Shown: positions 17,988-27,363, counted from the stretch's first letter. The stretch is DNA of 61,819 nucleotides from DASUKM01 sp036278735 (GCA_036278735.1 DASUKM010000048.1:1-61819), one strand, 5' to 3'. Translations and numbers: made by a program. Notes: a model not told the origin generated them from the letters alone.

Positions 17988-19358
17988 TTACGCCGGCAGG
18001 CGGACGGTGAACGTCGAGCCCCGACCCGGCGTGCTCGCGGCCTCGACGGACCCGCCGTGCGCCTGCACGTACGCCTTCACGAGGCTGAGCCCAAGTCCGA
18101 GCCCGCGCTCGGAGCGGCTCGGATCCGCGCGGTACAGGCGATCCCAGATACGCGGCAAATCCGATTCCGCGATCCCCATCCCGGTATCGGTGACGGTGAC
18201 GACCGCCTCGCCGCCGCTGCGCGCTGCCGTCAACGTGACGCGTCCGCCGTCGTGCGTGTACTTGACCGCGTTGTCGACGAGATTGGCAAACGCCTGACGG
18301 AGGCGGTCGGGCGCGCCGCTCACGACGACATCGCCGCCGGCCTCGAGTGCCAGCGCGACGTGCTTGCTGTCGGCGACGTCCTCGTAGAGGTCGACGACGT
18401 CTGCGAGCAGCGCGCGCAGGTTCACCGGCTCGCGCACGAGCCGCAGCACGCCTGTCTCCGCCTCCGAGATGTCCATCAGCGTGTCGAGCATCGACAGGAT
18501 GTGCTCCGATTCCTCCAGGCAGTCGGCCAGCGCCTCACGGATGGCGGCCGGGTCGTTCCCCTCCAGCGCGCGTTCGGCGCGGCCGCGCAGCCGCGCCATC
18601 GGGGTCCGCAGGTCGTGGGCGACGTTGTCGAGCGAATCCCCCATCGCGCCGATCAATTTCGTGATGCGATCGAGCATCGCGTTGACGAGCGCGCCCAACT
18701 CGTCGACGGCGTCGCCCGAGGGAGGGCGCGTCGGCACGCGCTCGTTCGTGCGGCCGGTCCGGACGATGCCCTGGGCGACGTGGATGATGTCGTGAATGGG
18801 CTGCAGCGTCGACCTGGTGAGGATCAGCCCGCCGATGACGCCGACGACCATCGCGAGGACGGAGACCCAGCCGACCACCGTGCGGAATTGTCGCAGGAGC
18901 GACAGCCGGATCTCGTTGCTCTTGCCCACTTGGAGGATCGTGCCGTCGGGCAGGCGCGCGGACGCGACTTCGAGGACGGCGCTGCGATCGCGCGCCGGGG
19001 CTGCCGCCAATCGGCCGCCGGGCGCCTCGCCGAGCCGATCGATCTGAAAATCCCCCCAACCGGGAGGCACGCTCACGAAGAGCGCGTCGGCATCCGGCCC
19101 GAGCACCCGCACGAACAGCCGCTCGCGGCTGCCGGTCCGCTGCTCCAGTTCCACGGATTGTTCGAGCGCCGGCAAGCCTCCCGTTTCGTACCGCGACGCG
19201 TACTCTTGAAGCGTCGCCGCGATGATGTCGTGGTCGCGCTGCGCAAGCGACGAAGCCAGCAGCGCGTACGTCAGACCGACGAGCACGACCGTGCTCCCGA
19301 CGAACACGACCGCGTACCAGAGCGACAGCCGGAGGCCGATCGTGCCGCGCGCCATCAC
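17988..19358 (-). CDS. Sensor histidine kinase (OmpR-type partner)
   Basis: This 456-aa kinase has transmembrane helices at about 9-35 and 163-187, a periplasmic loop between them, HAMP (STLQPIHDIIHVAQGI), HisKA with H248 in NVAHDLRTPMARL, then the ATPase domain (NLVDNAVKYT, DTGMGI, GLGLGLSLV). Organisation matches the CusS/QseC-like class that pairs with winged-helix regulators. It follows the regulator gene by 15 nt. ATG at 19358 or 19355 are both possible. This pair lies downstream of the efflux operon on the same strand, so a link to envelope stress or metals is plausible but not shown. Confidence 0.92.
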   Translation of the reverse strand: MMARGTIGLRLSLWYAVVFVGSTVVLVGLTYALLASSLAQRDHDIIAATLQEYASRYETGGLPALEQSVELEQRTGSRERLFVRVLGPDADALFVSVPPGWGDFQIDRLGEAPGGRLAAAPARDRSAVLEVASARLPDGTILQVGKSNEIRLSLLRQFRTVVGWVSVLAMVVGVIGGLILTRSTLQPIHDIIHVAQGIVRTGRTNERVPTRPPSGDAVDELGALVNAMLDRITKLIGAMGDSLDNVAHDLRTPMARLRGRAERALEGNDPAAIREALADCLEESEHILSMLDTLMDISEAETGVLRLVREPVNLRALLADVVDLYEDVADSKHVALALEAGGDVVVSGAPDRLRQAFANLVDNAVKYTHDGGRVTLTAARSGGEAVVTVTDTGMGIAESDLPRIWDRLYRADPSRSERGLGLGLSLVKAYVQAHGGSVEAASTPGRGSTFTVRLPA

Positions 19359-19373
19359 GCGCCCGCCCGGCGG

Positions 19374-20045
19374 CTACGGCCGCAGCACATATCCCACGCC
19401 CCTGACGGTATGGAGCCGCCTCGTGTCGAACGGACGGTCGATCTTGTCGCGCAGCCGCGAGACCAGCACGTCGACGACATTCGTGTTCGGGTCGAACCGG
19501 TAGCCCCACACGTGCGAGAGGATCATCGTCTTCGACAGGACCTTGCCGGGGTTGCGCATCAGGTACTCCAGCAGCGCGAACTCGCGCGGCCGCAGCTCCA
19601 CGGGGCGCCCCCCGCGCTGCACGGTCCGGGTCAACAGGTCCATCGTCAGGTCGCCCGCGATCAGCCGCGTCGGCTCGGCGGCCCCCGTCGCGCGGCGGAT
19701 CAGCGCCTGCACGCGCGCGAGCAGCTCGGTGAAGGCAAACGGCTTCGTCAGATAGTCGTCGCCGCCGGCCTGCAGCCCCCGGACACGGTCGTCGACCGAG
19801 CGCTTCGCGCTCAGGATCAGGACGGGGGTCCGGACGCCGCGCGCGCGCAGCGCGTCGATGAGGGCGAGGCCGTCCAGCCGCGGCAGCATGACGTCCACGA
19901 TGATCGCGTCGAACGAACCGCCCGCCGCCGTCGCCAGCCCCGTCTCGCCGTCCGCCGCGCGTTCGACGGCAAAACCCGCTTCCCGCAGGCCCTTGCCGAC
20001 GAAATCGGCGATCGTCGGGTCGTCTTCGACGACGAGCACGTGCAT
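19374..20045 (-). CDS. OmpR/PhoB-family response regulator
   Basis: This 223-aa protein has a receiver with VVEDD, D51 (IIVDVMLPRLDG) and the KPF lysine, and a winged-helix DNA-binding domain from about 125 (VELRPREFALLEYLMRN, then VDVLVSRLRDKI and VRGVGYVLRP). It is transcribed ahead of the 17988 kinase. TACAAT lies 7 nt before the ATG with no Shine-Dalgarno, so leaderless transcription separate from the efflux operon is likely. Confidence 0.94.
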   Translation of the reverse strand: MHVLVVEDDPTIADFVGKGLREAGFAVERAADGETGLATAAGGSFDAIIVDVMLPRLDGLALIDALRARGVRTPVLILSAKRSVDDRVRGLQAGGDDYLTKPFAFTELLARVQALIRRATGAAEPTRLIAGDLTMDLLTRTVQRGGRPVELRPREFALLEYLMRNPGKVLSKTMILSHVWGYRFDPNTNVVDVLVSRLRDKIDRPFDTRRLHTVRGVGYVLRP

Positions 20046-20052
20046 GGCTTCG

Positions 20053-20058
20053 ATTGTA
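20053..20058 (-). promoter_or_regulatory. Candidate -10 box (TACAAT), 7 nt before ATG 20045
   Basis: Minus-strand TACAAT lies in the short gap between the efflux permease stop and the response-regulator ATG. It suggests the regulator pair has its own leaderless transcript. Confidence 0.42.
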
Positions 20059-20068
20059 GCGTGCGAGG

Positions 20069-21214
20069 TCAGCCGATCCGCTTCCGGCTCCGCGCGACGG
20101 CCAGCGCCAGCATCACGGTCCCCCACGCCGCCAGCGCGGCGGCTTGCGGCCACAGCAGCGCGAGGCCAATCCCCTTCAGGAAAATGCCGCGGACGATCAC
20201 GAGGAAGTACCGGAGCGGGATCAGGTACGTGAGCGGCTGGATGACCCGCGGCATGTTCTCGATCGGAAAGATGAAGCCCGACAGGTAGATCATCGGCGTC
20301 AGGAAGAAGAACGTGGCCGTCATCATCGACTGCTGCTGGGTGTCGGAGATCGTCGAGATGAACAGGCCGAGCGCCAGCGTGCAGATCAGGTACACGAGGC
20401 TGAGCGCGATCAGCAGCATGAAGCTGCCGCGGAGCGGCACTTCGAACCAGAGCGTCGCCACGGCCGTGACGAGCAGCACGTCGATCATCGCGATCAGGCC
20501 GTACGGCAGCAGCTTCCCGACAATGAGTTCCCAGCGGCGGAGCGGCGTCACGTTGAGCTGCTCGAGCGTGCCCAGCTCCTTCTCCCGCACGATGCCCATG
20601 GCCGCCAGATTGGCCGTCACGAGCAGGAGGAGCAGCGCGAGCACCCCCGGGATCATGAAATAGCGGCTCTCGAGCTGCGGGTTGAACCAGACGCGAATCC
20701 GCGCCTCGGGCAGCGCCGTCTGGAGCCGCGCGATCGCGGCAGGCCGGGTCTTCAGGCCCGGCGGCCCCCCCGTCGCGATCTCCGCTGCGTACGACCCCAT
20801 CAGCGTCGTCGCGTAGCCCAGCGCCACGGTCGTCGAGTTCGAGTCGCTCCCGTCGGCGACGAGCTGGACGGTCGTCGGGAGCCCCTGCGCGAGGGCGTCG
20901 CCGTAGCCGGGCGGGATGTCGAGCGCGAGCCACGCCGTGCCGCGCTGCAGATCGTCGTCGATGCCCGCGACCGTCGCCACCGTATCGACGACGCGGAAGT
21001 TGCGCGACGCGTCGAAGGCCGCGATCAGGTCGCGGCTCGCAACCGAGCGGTCGCCGTCGGCGACGACGATCGGCACGTCGCGAACGTCGGTCGTGGCCGC
21101 ATAGCCGAGCAGGATCAACTGGATGATGGGCGCGATGATGACCAGCGCGAACAGCCGCGGGTTTTGCCGCAGCTCGAGGAATTCCTTCCAGACCAGGCAC
21201 CGGAGCCGCTGCAC
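20069..21214 (-). CDS. ABC-2 type efflux permease (YbhR-like)
   Basis: This 381-aa inner-membrane permease has an N-terminal helix (about 24-42), a large extracytoplasmic segment (about 45-180), and five C-terminal helices (from FMIPGVLALLLLLVTANLAA onward). The ABC-2 signature is VREKELGTLEQLNVTPLRRW. The start is a GTG at 21214, 1 nt after the stop of the preceding permease. It is paired with the 21216 permease, as YbhR with YbhS in E. coli. The last gene of the efflux operon. Confidence 0.9.
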   Translation of the reverse strand: MQRLRCLVWKEFLELRQNPRLFALVIIAPIIQLILLGYAATTDVRDVPIVVADGDRSVASRDLIAAFDASRNFRVVDTVATVAGIDDDLQRGTAWLALDIPPGYGDALAQGLPTTVQLVADGSDSNSTTVALGYATTLMGSYAAEIATGGPPGLKTRPAAIARLQTALPEARIRVWFNPQLESRYFMIPGVLALLLLLVTANLAAMGIVREKELGTLEQLNVTPLRRWELIVGKLLPYGLIAMIDVLLVTAVATLWFEVPLRGSFMLLIALSLVYLICTLALGLFISTISDTQQQSMMTATFFFLTPMIYLSGFIFPIENMPRVIQPLTYLIPLRYFLVIVRGIFLKGIGLALLWPQAAALAAWGTVMLALAVARSRKRIG

Positions 21215-21215
21215 G

Positions 21216-22322
21216 TCAGCGCCCCTCGCGGGCCAGGCGGATCGACGCCAGGCCCACCATCGCGGCGGCGTACAGGGACAAGGCGAGCATCTGGGGTCCG
21301 AGCAGCCAGATGGAACTCCCCTTCAGCACGATCCCGCGCAGCGCGACGAGGAAGTAGCGCGCCGGCACCGCGTAGGTGATCACCTGCAAGGCACGCGGCA
21401 TGCTCGAAATGGGAAAAATGAACCCCGAAAGCATCAGCGTCGGCAGGAACGACGTCAGCAGCGCCATCTGGAAGGCCACCTGCTGGTCTTCGGACGCCGT
21501 CGAAATCAGCAGCCCCGTGCCGAGCGCGCCCAGCAGGAACAGCGAGAGCGCGGCCAGCAGCCCGATCCAGTTGCCGCGCATCGGCAGCCCGAAGAGCAGC
21601 ATGGAGGCGAGGATGATCAGCGCCGCCGAGGCGAGCGAAATCAGGAAATACGGAATCGTCTTCCCGACGATGAAGGAGAACGTGTCGATCGGCGCCATCC
21701 GAACCTGCTCCATCGTCCCCAGTTCCTTCTCGCGGACGATGGAGAGCGCCGTCGAGATGACGGCGGTCAGCATGGCGATGTAGGCGATGAGGCCCGGCAC
21801 CAAAAACAGCGTGCTGCGCAGCTCGGGGTTGTACCAGATGCGCGGCTCGACGGTCAGCGGGGCGGGCGGCGCTCCGGGGGCAAGCCTCGCTCCCGCACTC
21901 CGGATGATGTTCGACGCATAGCCCATCACCGTGGTGGCGGTGTTGGCGTTGTCGCCGTTGATCAGCACCTGCACCTGGGGCGACCGGCCGCCGGCGAGAT
22001 CCCGCCCGAAGCGGGCCGGCACCACGAGGACAGCGCGCACGTCGTTCAGATCGAGCAGGCGCGTGACGTCGGCCGGCGAGCGAACGTCGGCGACCAGGTC
22101 GAAGTAGCCCGAATTGACGAACGCCGAGACGAGCGCTCGACTGTCGGGCGTCTGGTCGCGATCGTCGACGGCCAGGTGGATGTGCCGGATGTCGAAGTTC
22201 AACGCGTAGCCGTAGAGCAGCAGGAAGAACGCCGGGACGAAGACGAGGATGAGCAGCGTACGGCGGTCGCGCGAGATCTGCCGCAGCTCCTTGCGATAGA
22301 CCGCCAGCATGCGCCCGATCAC
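21216..22322 (-). CDS. ABC-2 type efflux permease (YbhS-like)
   Basis: This 368-aa permease has the same plan as its neighbour: one N-terminal helix (ILVFVPAFFLLLYGYAL), a periplasmic domain, and a C-terminal helix bundle with VREKELGTMEQVRMAPIDTF. I chose the GTG at 22322 because it overlaps the ATPase stop (GTGA), the coupling used elsewhere in this operon. An internal ATG at 22310 is an alternative. Confidence 0.9.
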   Translation of the reverse strand: MIGRMLAVYRKELRQISRDRRTLLILVFVPAFFLLLYGYALNFDIRHIHLAVDDRDQTPDSRALVSAFVNSGYFDLVADVRSPADVTRLLDLNDVRAVLVVPARFGRDLAGGRSPQVQVLINGDNANTATTVMGYASNIIRSAGARLAPGAPPAPLTVEPRIWYNPELRSTLFLVPGLIAYIAMLTAVISTALSIVREKELGTMEQVRMAPIDTFSFIVGKTIPYFLISLASAALIILASMLLFGLPMRGNWIGLLAALSLFLLGALGTGLLISTASEDQQVAFQMALLTSFLPTLMLSGFIFPISSMPRALQVITYAVPARYFLVALRGIVLKGSSIWLLGPQMLALSLYAAAMVGLASIRLAREGR

Positions 22323-23254
22323 GCCGCCGCCCCTCCCGCGCGTTCGATGATGTCGAGAAACACGTCTTCGAGCGACGGCGCCACCTCGGCCACGCTCTCG
22401 ACAACGAGGCCGTGCCCGCGAAGCGGAGCCGTGACCCGATCGATCGCGACGTCGCCGCTGCGGAGCACGGCGTGGACGGCGGTGCCGAACAGGCTCGTCT
22501 TTTCCACCTCGGGCAGGTCGTCGAGCAGGCGCATCGCGTCGACCGGCCGGTCGGTCCGAATCTCCAGAATCGGCCGGCCCGCGAAGACGCGCTTGACCTC
22601 CGCGGTCGTACCGATCGCGGCGAGGCGGCCGGCGTTCATCAGCGCGACGCGGTGGCACCGCTCCGCTTCGTCGAGATAGTGCGTCGTGACGAGCGCGGTG
22701 ACGCCCGATTGCGACAGCGTGTCGATCAGACGCCAGAACTGGCGTCGCGAGAGCGGATCGACCCCCCCGGTCGGCTCGTCGAGAAACAGAATCGGCGGTT
22801 CGTGGAGGATCGCGCAGCCGAGCGCCAGGCGCTGCCGCCAGCCGCCGGGCAGATCGCGGGCGAGCATCCGCTCGCGCCCGGCCAGCCCGGCCATCTCGAT
22901 GACGAACGCACGCCGGCGCGCGAGCCGGGTCGGGTCGAGCCCGTAGACGCCGCCGAAAAATCTGATGTTCTGGTCGACCGTCAGCGTCTGGTAGAGCGAA
23001 AAGCGCTGCGACATGTAGCCAATCCGGCGCTTGACGCCCTCCGGATCCCGGCGGACGTCGATCCCGTCCACGAACGCGGTTCCGGCGGTGGGGGCGAGCA
23101 ACCCGCACAGCATGCGGATCGTCGTCGACTTGCCGGCACCGTTGCTGCCAAGGAAGCCGAAGATCTCGCCGCGCGCGACCTCGAACGACACGCCGTCGAC
23201 CGCGACGAAGCCGCCGAACCGGCGCGTGAGGCCGCGCACCTCGATGGCGTTCAT
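22319..23254 (-). CDS. ABC exporter ATPase (YbhF C-terminal half-like)
   Basis: This 311-aa ATPase has Walker A GSNGAGKST, Q-loop YMSQRFSLYQ, Walker B ILFLDEPTGG and H-loop VTTHYLDEAE. The signature segment reads DLPGGWRQRLAL, so the usual LSGGxxQ is changed to LPGGWRQ, a variation known in the tandem exporter ATPases of this type. Start ATG at 23254, 7 nt after the TolC stop. With the second ATPase (24689-25648) it corresponds to the two halves of E. coli YbhF. Confidence 0.91.
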   Translation of the reverse strand: MNAIEVRGLTRRFGGFVAVDGVSFEVARGEIFGFLGSNGAGKSTTIRMLCGLLAPTAGTAFVDGIDVRRDPEGVKRRIGYMSQRFSLYQTLTVDQNIRFFGGVYGLDPTRLARRRAFVIEMAGLAGRERMLARDLPGGWRQRLALGCAILHEPPILFLDEPTGGVDPLSRRQFWRLIDTLSQSGVTALVTTHYLDEAERCHRVALMNAGRLAAIGTTAEVKRVFAGRPILEIRTDRPVDAMRLLDDLPEVEKTSLFGTAVHAVLRSGDVAIDRVTAPLRGHGLVVESVAEVAPSLEDVFLDIIERAGGAAA

Positions 23255-23261
23255 GGCACGG

Positions 23262-24692
23262 TCACCGGCCGAGCGCCCGCGCAAGGCGCGCCTCCGCCAG
23301 ACGCACGTTCGCGAGGGCGCGCGTGCGATCGAGGTCCGCCTGCAGACGCGCCACCTGCGCCTCGAGCACGTCGGTCGGGGTCACGACCCCGGCACGGTAG
23401 CGCTCGCCGACGACGCGCTCGGCTTCGACGGCGGCCTTCACCTCCGCCTCGGTCGCGGTCACGACGGCACGGCTCGAATCGAGATCGTTGGCACGCTGAC
23501 GGACGTCGAAGGCGAGCTGCCGGTCGAAGTCGGCGAGCCTCGCGCGGGCGGCGTCGGCGTTCGCGGCCGCTTCCGCTTCGCTGGCCGCGCGGCGGCCGCC
23601 GTCCCACAGGGTCCAGGCCAGGTTCACCGAGAGGTCCCACGAGGTCTGCCACTGTTCGCGCCGCGGGAAAATGCGCGGGTTCGGCCGCGCGTAGTCGTAC
23701 CCGGCGTCGACAGCCACCTGCGGGCGCGCCGTGGATGCGGCGGCGCTGCGCCGGGCGACGGCGGAGACGGTCCGGTCCTGGAGCGCGCCGCGCTCGGGCC
23801 GCTGCGCCATCGCGCGCGCGATCATCGTCGAGACGGGCAGATTGGACGCCTGGCCGGCCGATCCGGAGGCCGCAACCGACGCGGAGCCACCTGCCATACC
23901 TGGCGCATGGGCCACATCGCCAGAGCCGGCCATTGGTTCCGGCAGCGGATCGGTCGGCGTGAGCGCGCCGGGATCGTCGATGCCGGTCAGGCGGCGCAGG
24001 TCCGCTTCGGCGGTCGCACGCGTGTTCCCGGCCTCGACGGCCAGGCCGCGCTGACGCGCCTGCTGCGCCTGCGCCGAGAGCAGGTCGTTCGGCGGAATCA
24101 GTCCTTGATCGAGGCGCGTCTGGAGATCGGCGACCTGGGCGTCGATCGCGTCGAGCGATCGCGCGAGCACCGCTTCGGTCTCGCGCGCGGTGACGAGCGC
24201 CCAGTAGGCGCGCGTGATCTCCAGGCGCAGGTCCGCGCGCGCGGCCTCGAGATCTTTCCCGGCCGCGCCACGCTCCGCCGCCGCGGCGCGCTCGAGCGCG
24301 CCCGTGCGGCCGCCGGTGTAAATGGGCCACTGAAGGTCGAGGCGGGCGCGATAGTTGTCCGGAATGTCGGGATAGACGACCTGCGCCGGCGCGCCCGGCA
24401 GCGCGATCGCAAACGGCTGCACGTGATTCGTCCGCTGGTATCCGCCGAGCAGGGACAGGTCGGGCCGTGCGGCGGCGGTTCCCGCCGCGACACCCGCGTC
24501 TGCGGCGCGCGTGCGCGCCTCCATGTCTGCAAGGTGCTGACTGTTGGCCAACCCGCGCGACAACGCCTCCCCCAGCGTCAACGGACGCACGGGTCCCGAC
24601 GACGGCGCCAGCGATTGCGCGAGCGCCGCCGGCGCGGCGCCGAGCAGGCTCGCCGCCACCCACGCCGCGAGGCGCCGCCTTCCATACGTCAT
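23262..24692 (-). CDS. TolC-family outer membrane efflux protein
   Basis: This 476-aa protein has a signal peptide (cleavage near APAALAQ) and two repeats rich in long Ala/Arg/Gln coiled helices, each ending in the barrel-associated strand pattern. Segments include PLTLGEALSRGLANS, DLQWPIYTGGRTG and NLAWTLWDGGRRA (the family's conserved turn before the second hairpin). A Gly/Ala/Ser-rich insert lies at about 255-285. It overlaps the upstream ATPase stop (ATGA). Inserting tolC between the two ATPase genes makes this a self-contained tripartite exporter. Confidence 0.92.
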   Translation of the reverse strand: MTYGRRRLAAWVAASLLGAAPAALAQSLAPSSGPVRPLTLGEALSRGLANSQHLADMEARTRAADAGVAAGTAAARPDLSLLGGYQRTNHVQPFAIALPGAPAQVVYPDIPDNYRARLDLQWPIYTGGRTGALERAAAAERGAAGKDLEAARADLRLEITRAYWALVTARETEAVLARSLDAIDAQVADLQTRLDQGLIPPNDLLSAQAQQARQRGLAVEAGNTRATAEADLRRLTGIDDPGALTPTDPLPEPMAGSGDVAHAPGMAGGSASVAASGSAGQASNLPVSTMIARAMAQRPERGALQDRTVSAVARRSAAASTARPQVAVDAGYDYARPNPRIFPRREQWQTSWDLSVNLAWTLWDGGRRAASEAEAAANADAARARLADFDRQLAFDVRQRANDLDSSRAVVTATEAEVKAAVEAERVVGERYRAGVVTPTDVLEAQVARLQADLDRTRALANVRLAEARLARALGR

Positions 24693-25648
24693 GGCTGCAG
24701 TCCTGGCGGCGGTGCGCCTGACGCTCCGGCGCCGGTGATCAGGTCGATGAAGACGTCCTCGAGCGAAGCCGCGATCGGGCGAACACTCGCGCGCCCGGCG
24801 TGCGCCTGCTCGAGCGCACGCGCAATTCCCTCGCTTTCCCGACGCGCATCCTCCCCGGCGAGCCGCACGTGCGCGCGGTCGCCGAACACCTGCACGTCGG
24901 CCACTCCGGGCAGGCCGCGCAGCAGATCCATGGGCGGACGGGTCCCTTCGACGCTGACCTCGAGCAGCCGGCCCGCCATGCGCCGCTGCAGCCGCTCCGG
25001 CTGGTCGAGCGCCAGCAACCGCCCCTCGTGCAGCAGTGCCACGCGCGCGCAGCGCTCCGCCTCGTCGAGATACGGCGTCGCCATGACGATCGTCAGGCCG
25101 TCCGCGAGGAACTCGGCCAGCAGCTTCCAGAACTCCCGCCGCGACACGGGGTCGACGCCCGTCGTCGGTTCGTCGAGCAGCAGCAGCTCCGGTTCGTGCA
25201 CGAGCGTGCAGGCGAGCGCGAGCTTCTGTTTCATGCCGCCCGACAAACGATCGGCGCGGCGCGTGCGAAACGGCGTCAGGCGCGTCATCTCCAGCAGCCG
25301 ATCGCGCGCCGGCGCAAATCGCCGCACGCCGTGGATTTCGGCGAAGAACGCGATGTTCTCGTCGACCGACAGGTCCCCGTAGAGACTGAACCGCTGCGAC
25401 AGGTAGCCGATGGCGCCGGTCAGCTCGCGGTGCTGCCGCACAGGATCGCGGTCGAGCACGACGATGCGTCCGGCGTCGCGCCGGATCAGTCCGCCGGTCA
25501 ACCGGATCGTCGTCGTCTTGCCGGCGCCGTCGGGTCCGATCAGTCCGAACATCTCGCCGCGGCGGACCTCGAAGCTCAACCCCTCGATCGCCGGCATCGC
25601 GCCGTAGCGCTTCGAGACCGCGTCGAACCGGAGCGCGGCGCCTGTCAC
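24689..25648 (-). CDS. ABC exporter ATPase (YbhF N-terminal half-like)
   Basis: This 319-aa ATPase has Walker A GPDGAGKTT, Q-loop YLSQRFSLYGDL, signature RLSGGMKQKLAL, Walker B LLLLDEPTTGVD and switch region MATPYLDEAE, where the H-loop His is replaced by Pro. That missing His suggests one degenerate ATP site in a heterodimer with the 22319 ATPase. The start is a GTG at 25648 overlapping the HlyD stop (GTGA). Confidence 0.91.
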   Translation of the reverse strand: MTGAALRFDAVSKRYGAMPAIEGLSFEVRRGEMFGLIGPDGAGKTTTIRLTGGLIRRDAGRIVVLDRDPVRQHRELTGAIGYLSQRFSLYGDLSVDENIAFFAEIHGVRRFAPARDRLLEMTRLTPFRTRRADRLSGGMKQKLALACTLVHEPELLLLDEPTTGVDPVSRREFWKLLAEFLADGLTIVMATPYLDEAERCARVALLHEGRLLALDQPERLQRRMAGRLLEVSVEGTRPPMDLLRGLPGVADVQVFGDRAHVRLAGEDARRESEGIARALEQAHAGRASVRPIAASLEDVFIDLITGAGASGAPPPGLQP

Positions 25649-26649
25649 GGCGTCACCTGCAGGTCCGCTTCGACGGGCATGCCCGGCTTCAGGATCCCCG
25701 CGCGATTGTCGGCGCCGATCTTGATGCGGTAGACGAGCTTCGATCGTTCGTCGGCCGTCTGCACGTTGCGCGGCGTGAACTCCGCTTTCGGCGAGATGAA
25801 GGTAATCGTGCCGCTCAACCGCTGCCCGGCGTCGGTCACGATCACGGCCGGCTGACCGATTCGGAGCTTCGGCACGACCGGCTCGTCGACGTACACGTTG
25901 GCCCAGGCATGATCGAGATCGGTCACGACGACGAGCGGCGTCCCAGGCTGCACCAGTTCGCCCGCGTCGACCAGCTTGGACGTCACCATGCCGCCGACGG
26001 GCGACTTCACGATCGCGTCGGCAATGTTCTTCTGCAGCGACGCGATCTGCGCGCCGGCGGCGGCGACGCGGGCCCGGGCGGCCGCCAGTTCCTGGGGACG
26101 CGCGCCGGCGCGCTGGCGCGCGAGCGCGTCGGCGGCGGCGCGGGCCCGCTGCTCCGCCGCGCGCAGCGCCGCCTGCGCCACGTCGCGCCGCGTGGCGGCA
26201 TCGTCGCGCTGCTTGCGCGAGCCGGCGTTGGCGCGCAGCAGGGCCTCGAAGCGCCGGAGGTCGGCATCGGCGGCGTCGAACTGCGCCCGCGCGGCGGTCA
26301 CGTCGGCGGCGGCCGACTGCGCCTGCGCGGCGGCCTGCCGGACGTCTTCGGGACGCGCGCCGGCGCGCAGGAGGGCGAGCTGCGCGGCGGCCTGGTCGCG
26401 ATCGGCTTCGGCGCGCCGCAGCGTCAGCTGCCGGTCGGCGGTATCGAGACGCGCGAGCACCTGGCCTTGCGCGACCCGATCGCCTTCCGCGACGCGCATC
26501 TCCAGGACCTGGCCGCCGACCTGCGGGGCGACCCGGACGTCGGTGGCCTCGATGTAGCCGGAGGCGCGCGCCGCGGTCTCGACCGGCGCGCGATGACAGG
26601 CGCCGGCGGCGGCAGCCGCGACCAGCACCCAGGCCGCTTTCGTCTTCAT
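25645..26649 (-). CDS. HlyD/YbhG-type periplasmic adaptor lipoprotein
   Basis: This 334-aa membrane fusion protein has a lipobox at AAAGAC (Cys18), then a biotinyl-lipoyl half (GYIEATDVRVAPQVGGQV), a long Ala/Arg/Gln alpha-helical hairpin (about 75-200), the second lipoyl half (IVKSPVGGMVTSKLVDAGE) and a beta-barrel domain (VYVDEPVVPKLRIGQPAVI). It bridges the inner-membrane ABC complex and TolC. It overlaps the TetR stop (ATGA). Substrate cannot be told from sequence. Confidence 0.92.
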   Translation of the reverse strand: MKTKAAWVLVAAAAAGACHRAPVETAARASGYIEATDVRVAPQVGGQVLEMRVAEGDRVAQGQVLARLDTADRQLTLRRAEADRDQAAAQLALLRAGARPEDVRQAAAQAQSAAADVTAARAQFDAADADLRRFEALLRANAGSRKQRDDAATRRDVAQAALRAAEQRARAAADALARQRAGARPQELAAARARVAAAGAQIASLQKNIADAIVKSPVGGMVTSKLVDAGELVQPGTPLVVVTDLDHAWANVYVDEPVVPKLRIGQPAVIVTDAGQRLSGTITFISPKAEFTPRNVQTADERSKLVYRIKIGADNRAGILKPGMPVEADLQVTP

Positions 26650-27281
26650 GCGATCCGTCCTTCGAGCACGGCGAGCGTGACCCGCTCGATGTGCGCCACG
26701 ACCTGCGCGCGCGTCAGGGCGGCGGCGCCGCGCCCCCCCGCGCGATCGAGCTTGCGGCGCATCGGCCCGGTCACGAGAAAGAGCATCAGCGGCGCCACGA
26801 TGCTCATCTGGACGAGCGCGGGGCTCACCGGACGAAACCGTCCGGCGCGCTCCCCCTCGCGAAGGATGCCGGCCAGGGTGCCGAGCACGTGGCCGGCATA
26901 GGCGAGCGTGTCGCGGTCGACGTGCGTGGCCCCATCGGTGACTTCGCGGAGCCAGATCGGCGCGAAGTGCGGGCGCGCGTCGGCGGCCTGCACGAACAGC
27001 TCGATATAGGCGCGCACCTTGGCGTCGGGCGCGAGCGGCGCGGCGGCGACGGCGCGCGCGCGCTCGCCAATGGCGTCGAAGGTGTCGCGGAGGATGGCGC
27101 GGTAGAGGGCGGCCTTGCTGCGGAAGTGGTAGTAGATCATCGCCTTGTTGAGCCTGGCGGCGCGGGCGATGCGGTCGACGCTGGCGCCGGCGTAGCCGCG
27201 GGCGGCGAACTCGGCGGCCGCGGCGGCAAAGATGCGGCTCCGGGAGTCGGGCGCGGGGCGGTGGCGCGAGGCGCGTGGCAC
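26646..27281 (-). CDS. TetR/CecR-type repressor of the efflux operon
   Basis: This 211-aa protein has an N-terminal HTH (about 15-60; ASVDRIARAARLNKAMIYYH) and a C-terminal all-helical ligand domain. It is the first gene of the seven-gene efflux operon, each member overlapping or nearly overlapping the next. The GTG start at 27281 lies 8 nt from a strong palindrome (27290-27314), which is the likely operator, so autoregulation of the whole operon is expected. In E. coli the analogous regulator (CecR/YbiH) precedes ybhGFSR. Confidence 0.92.
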   Translation of the reverse strand: MPRASRHRPAPDSRSRIFAAAAAEFAARGYAGASVDRIARAARLNKAMIYYHFRSKAALYRAILRDTFDAIGERARAVAAAPLAPDAKVRAYIELFVQAADARPHFAPIWLREVTDGATHVDRDTLAYAGHVLGTLAGILREGERAGRFRPVSPALVQMSIVAPLMLFLVTGPMRRKLDRAGGRGAAALTRAQVVAHIERVTLAVLEGRIA

Positions 27282-27289
27282 TTGATTAA

Positions 27290-27314
27290 CCGGTTAGTTA
27301 GTCTGACTAACCGG
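27290..27314. promoter_or_regulatory. Palindromic operator upstream of the TetR gene
   Basis: CCGGTTAGT (27290-27298) is inverted as ACTAACCGG (27306-27314). The core GTTAGTC-T-GACTAAC (27297-27311) is a perfect dyad. The AT-rich stretch stands out from the GC-rich surroundings and sits at -9 to -33 from the GTG. TetR-family operators commonly have this form. Confidence 0.8.
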
Positions 27315-27363
27315 ATAGTCAACCATTCGGGCCGCCGTTGTCAAGCGGGCCGGGCGTCGCCCC

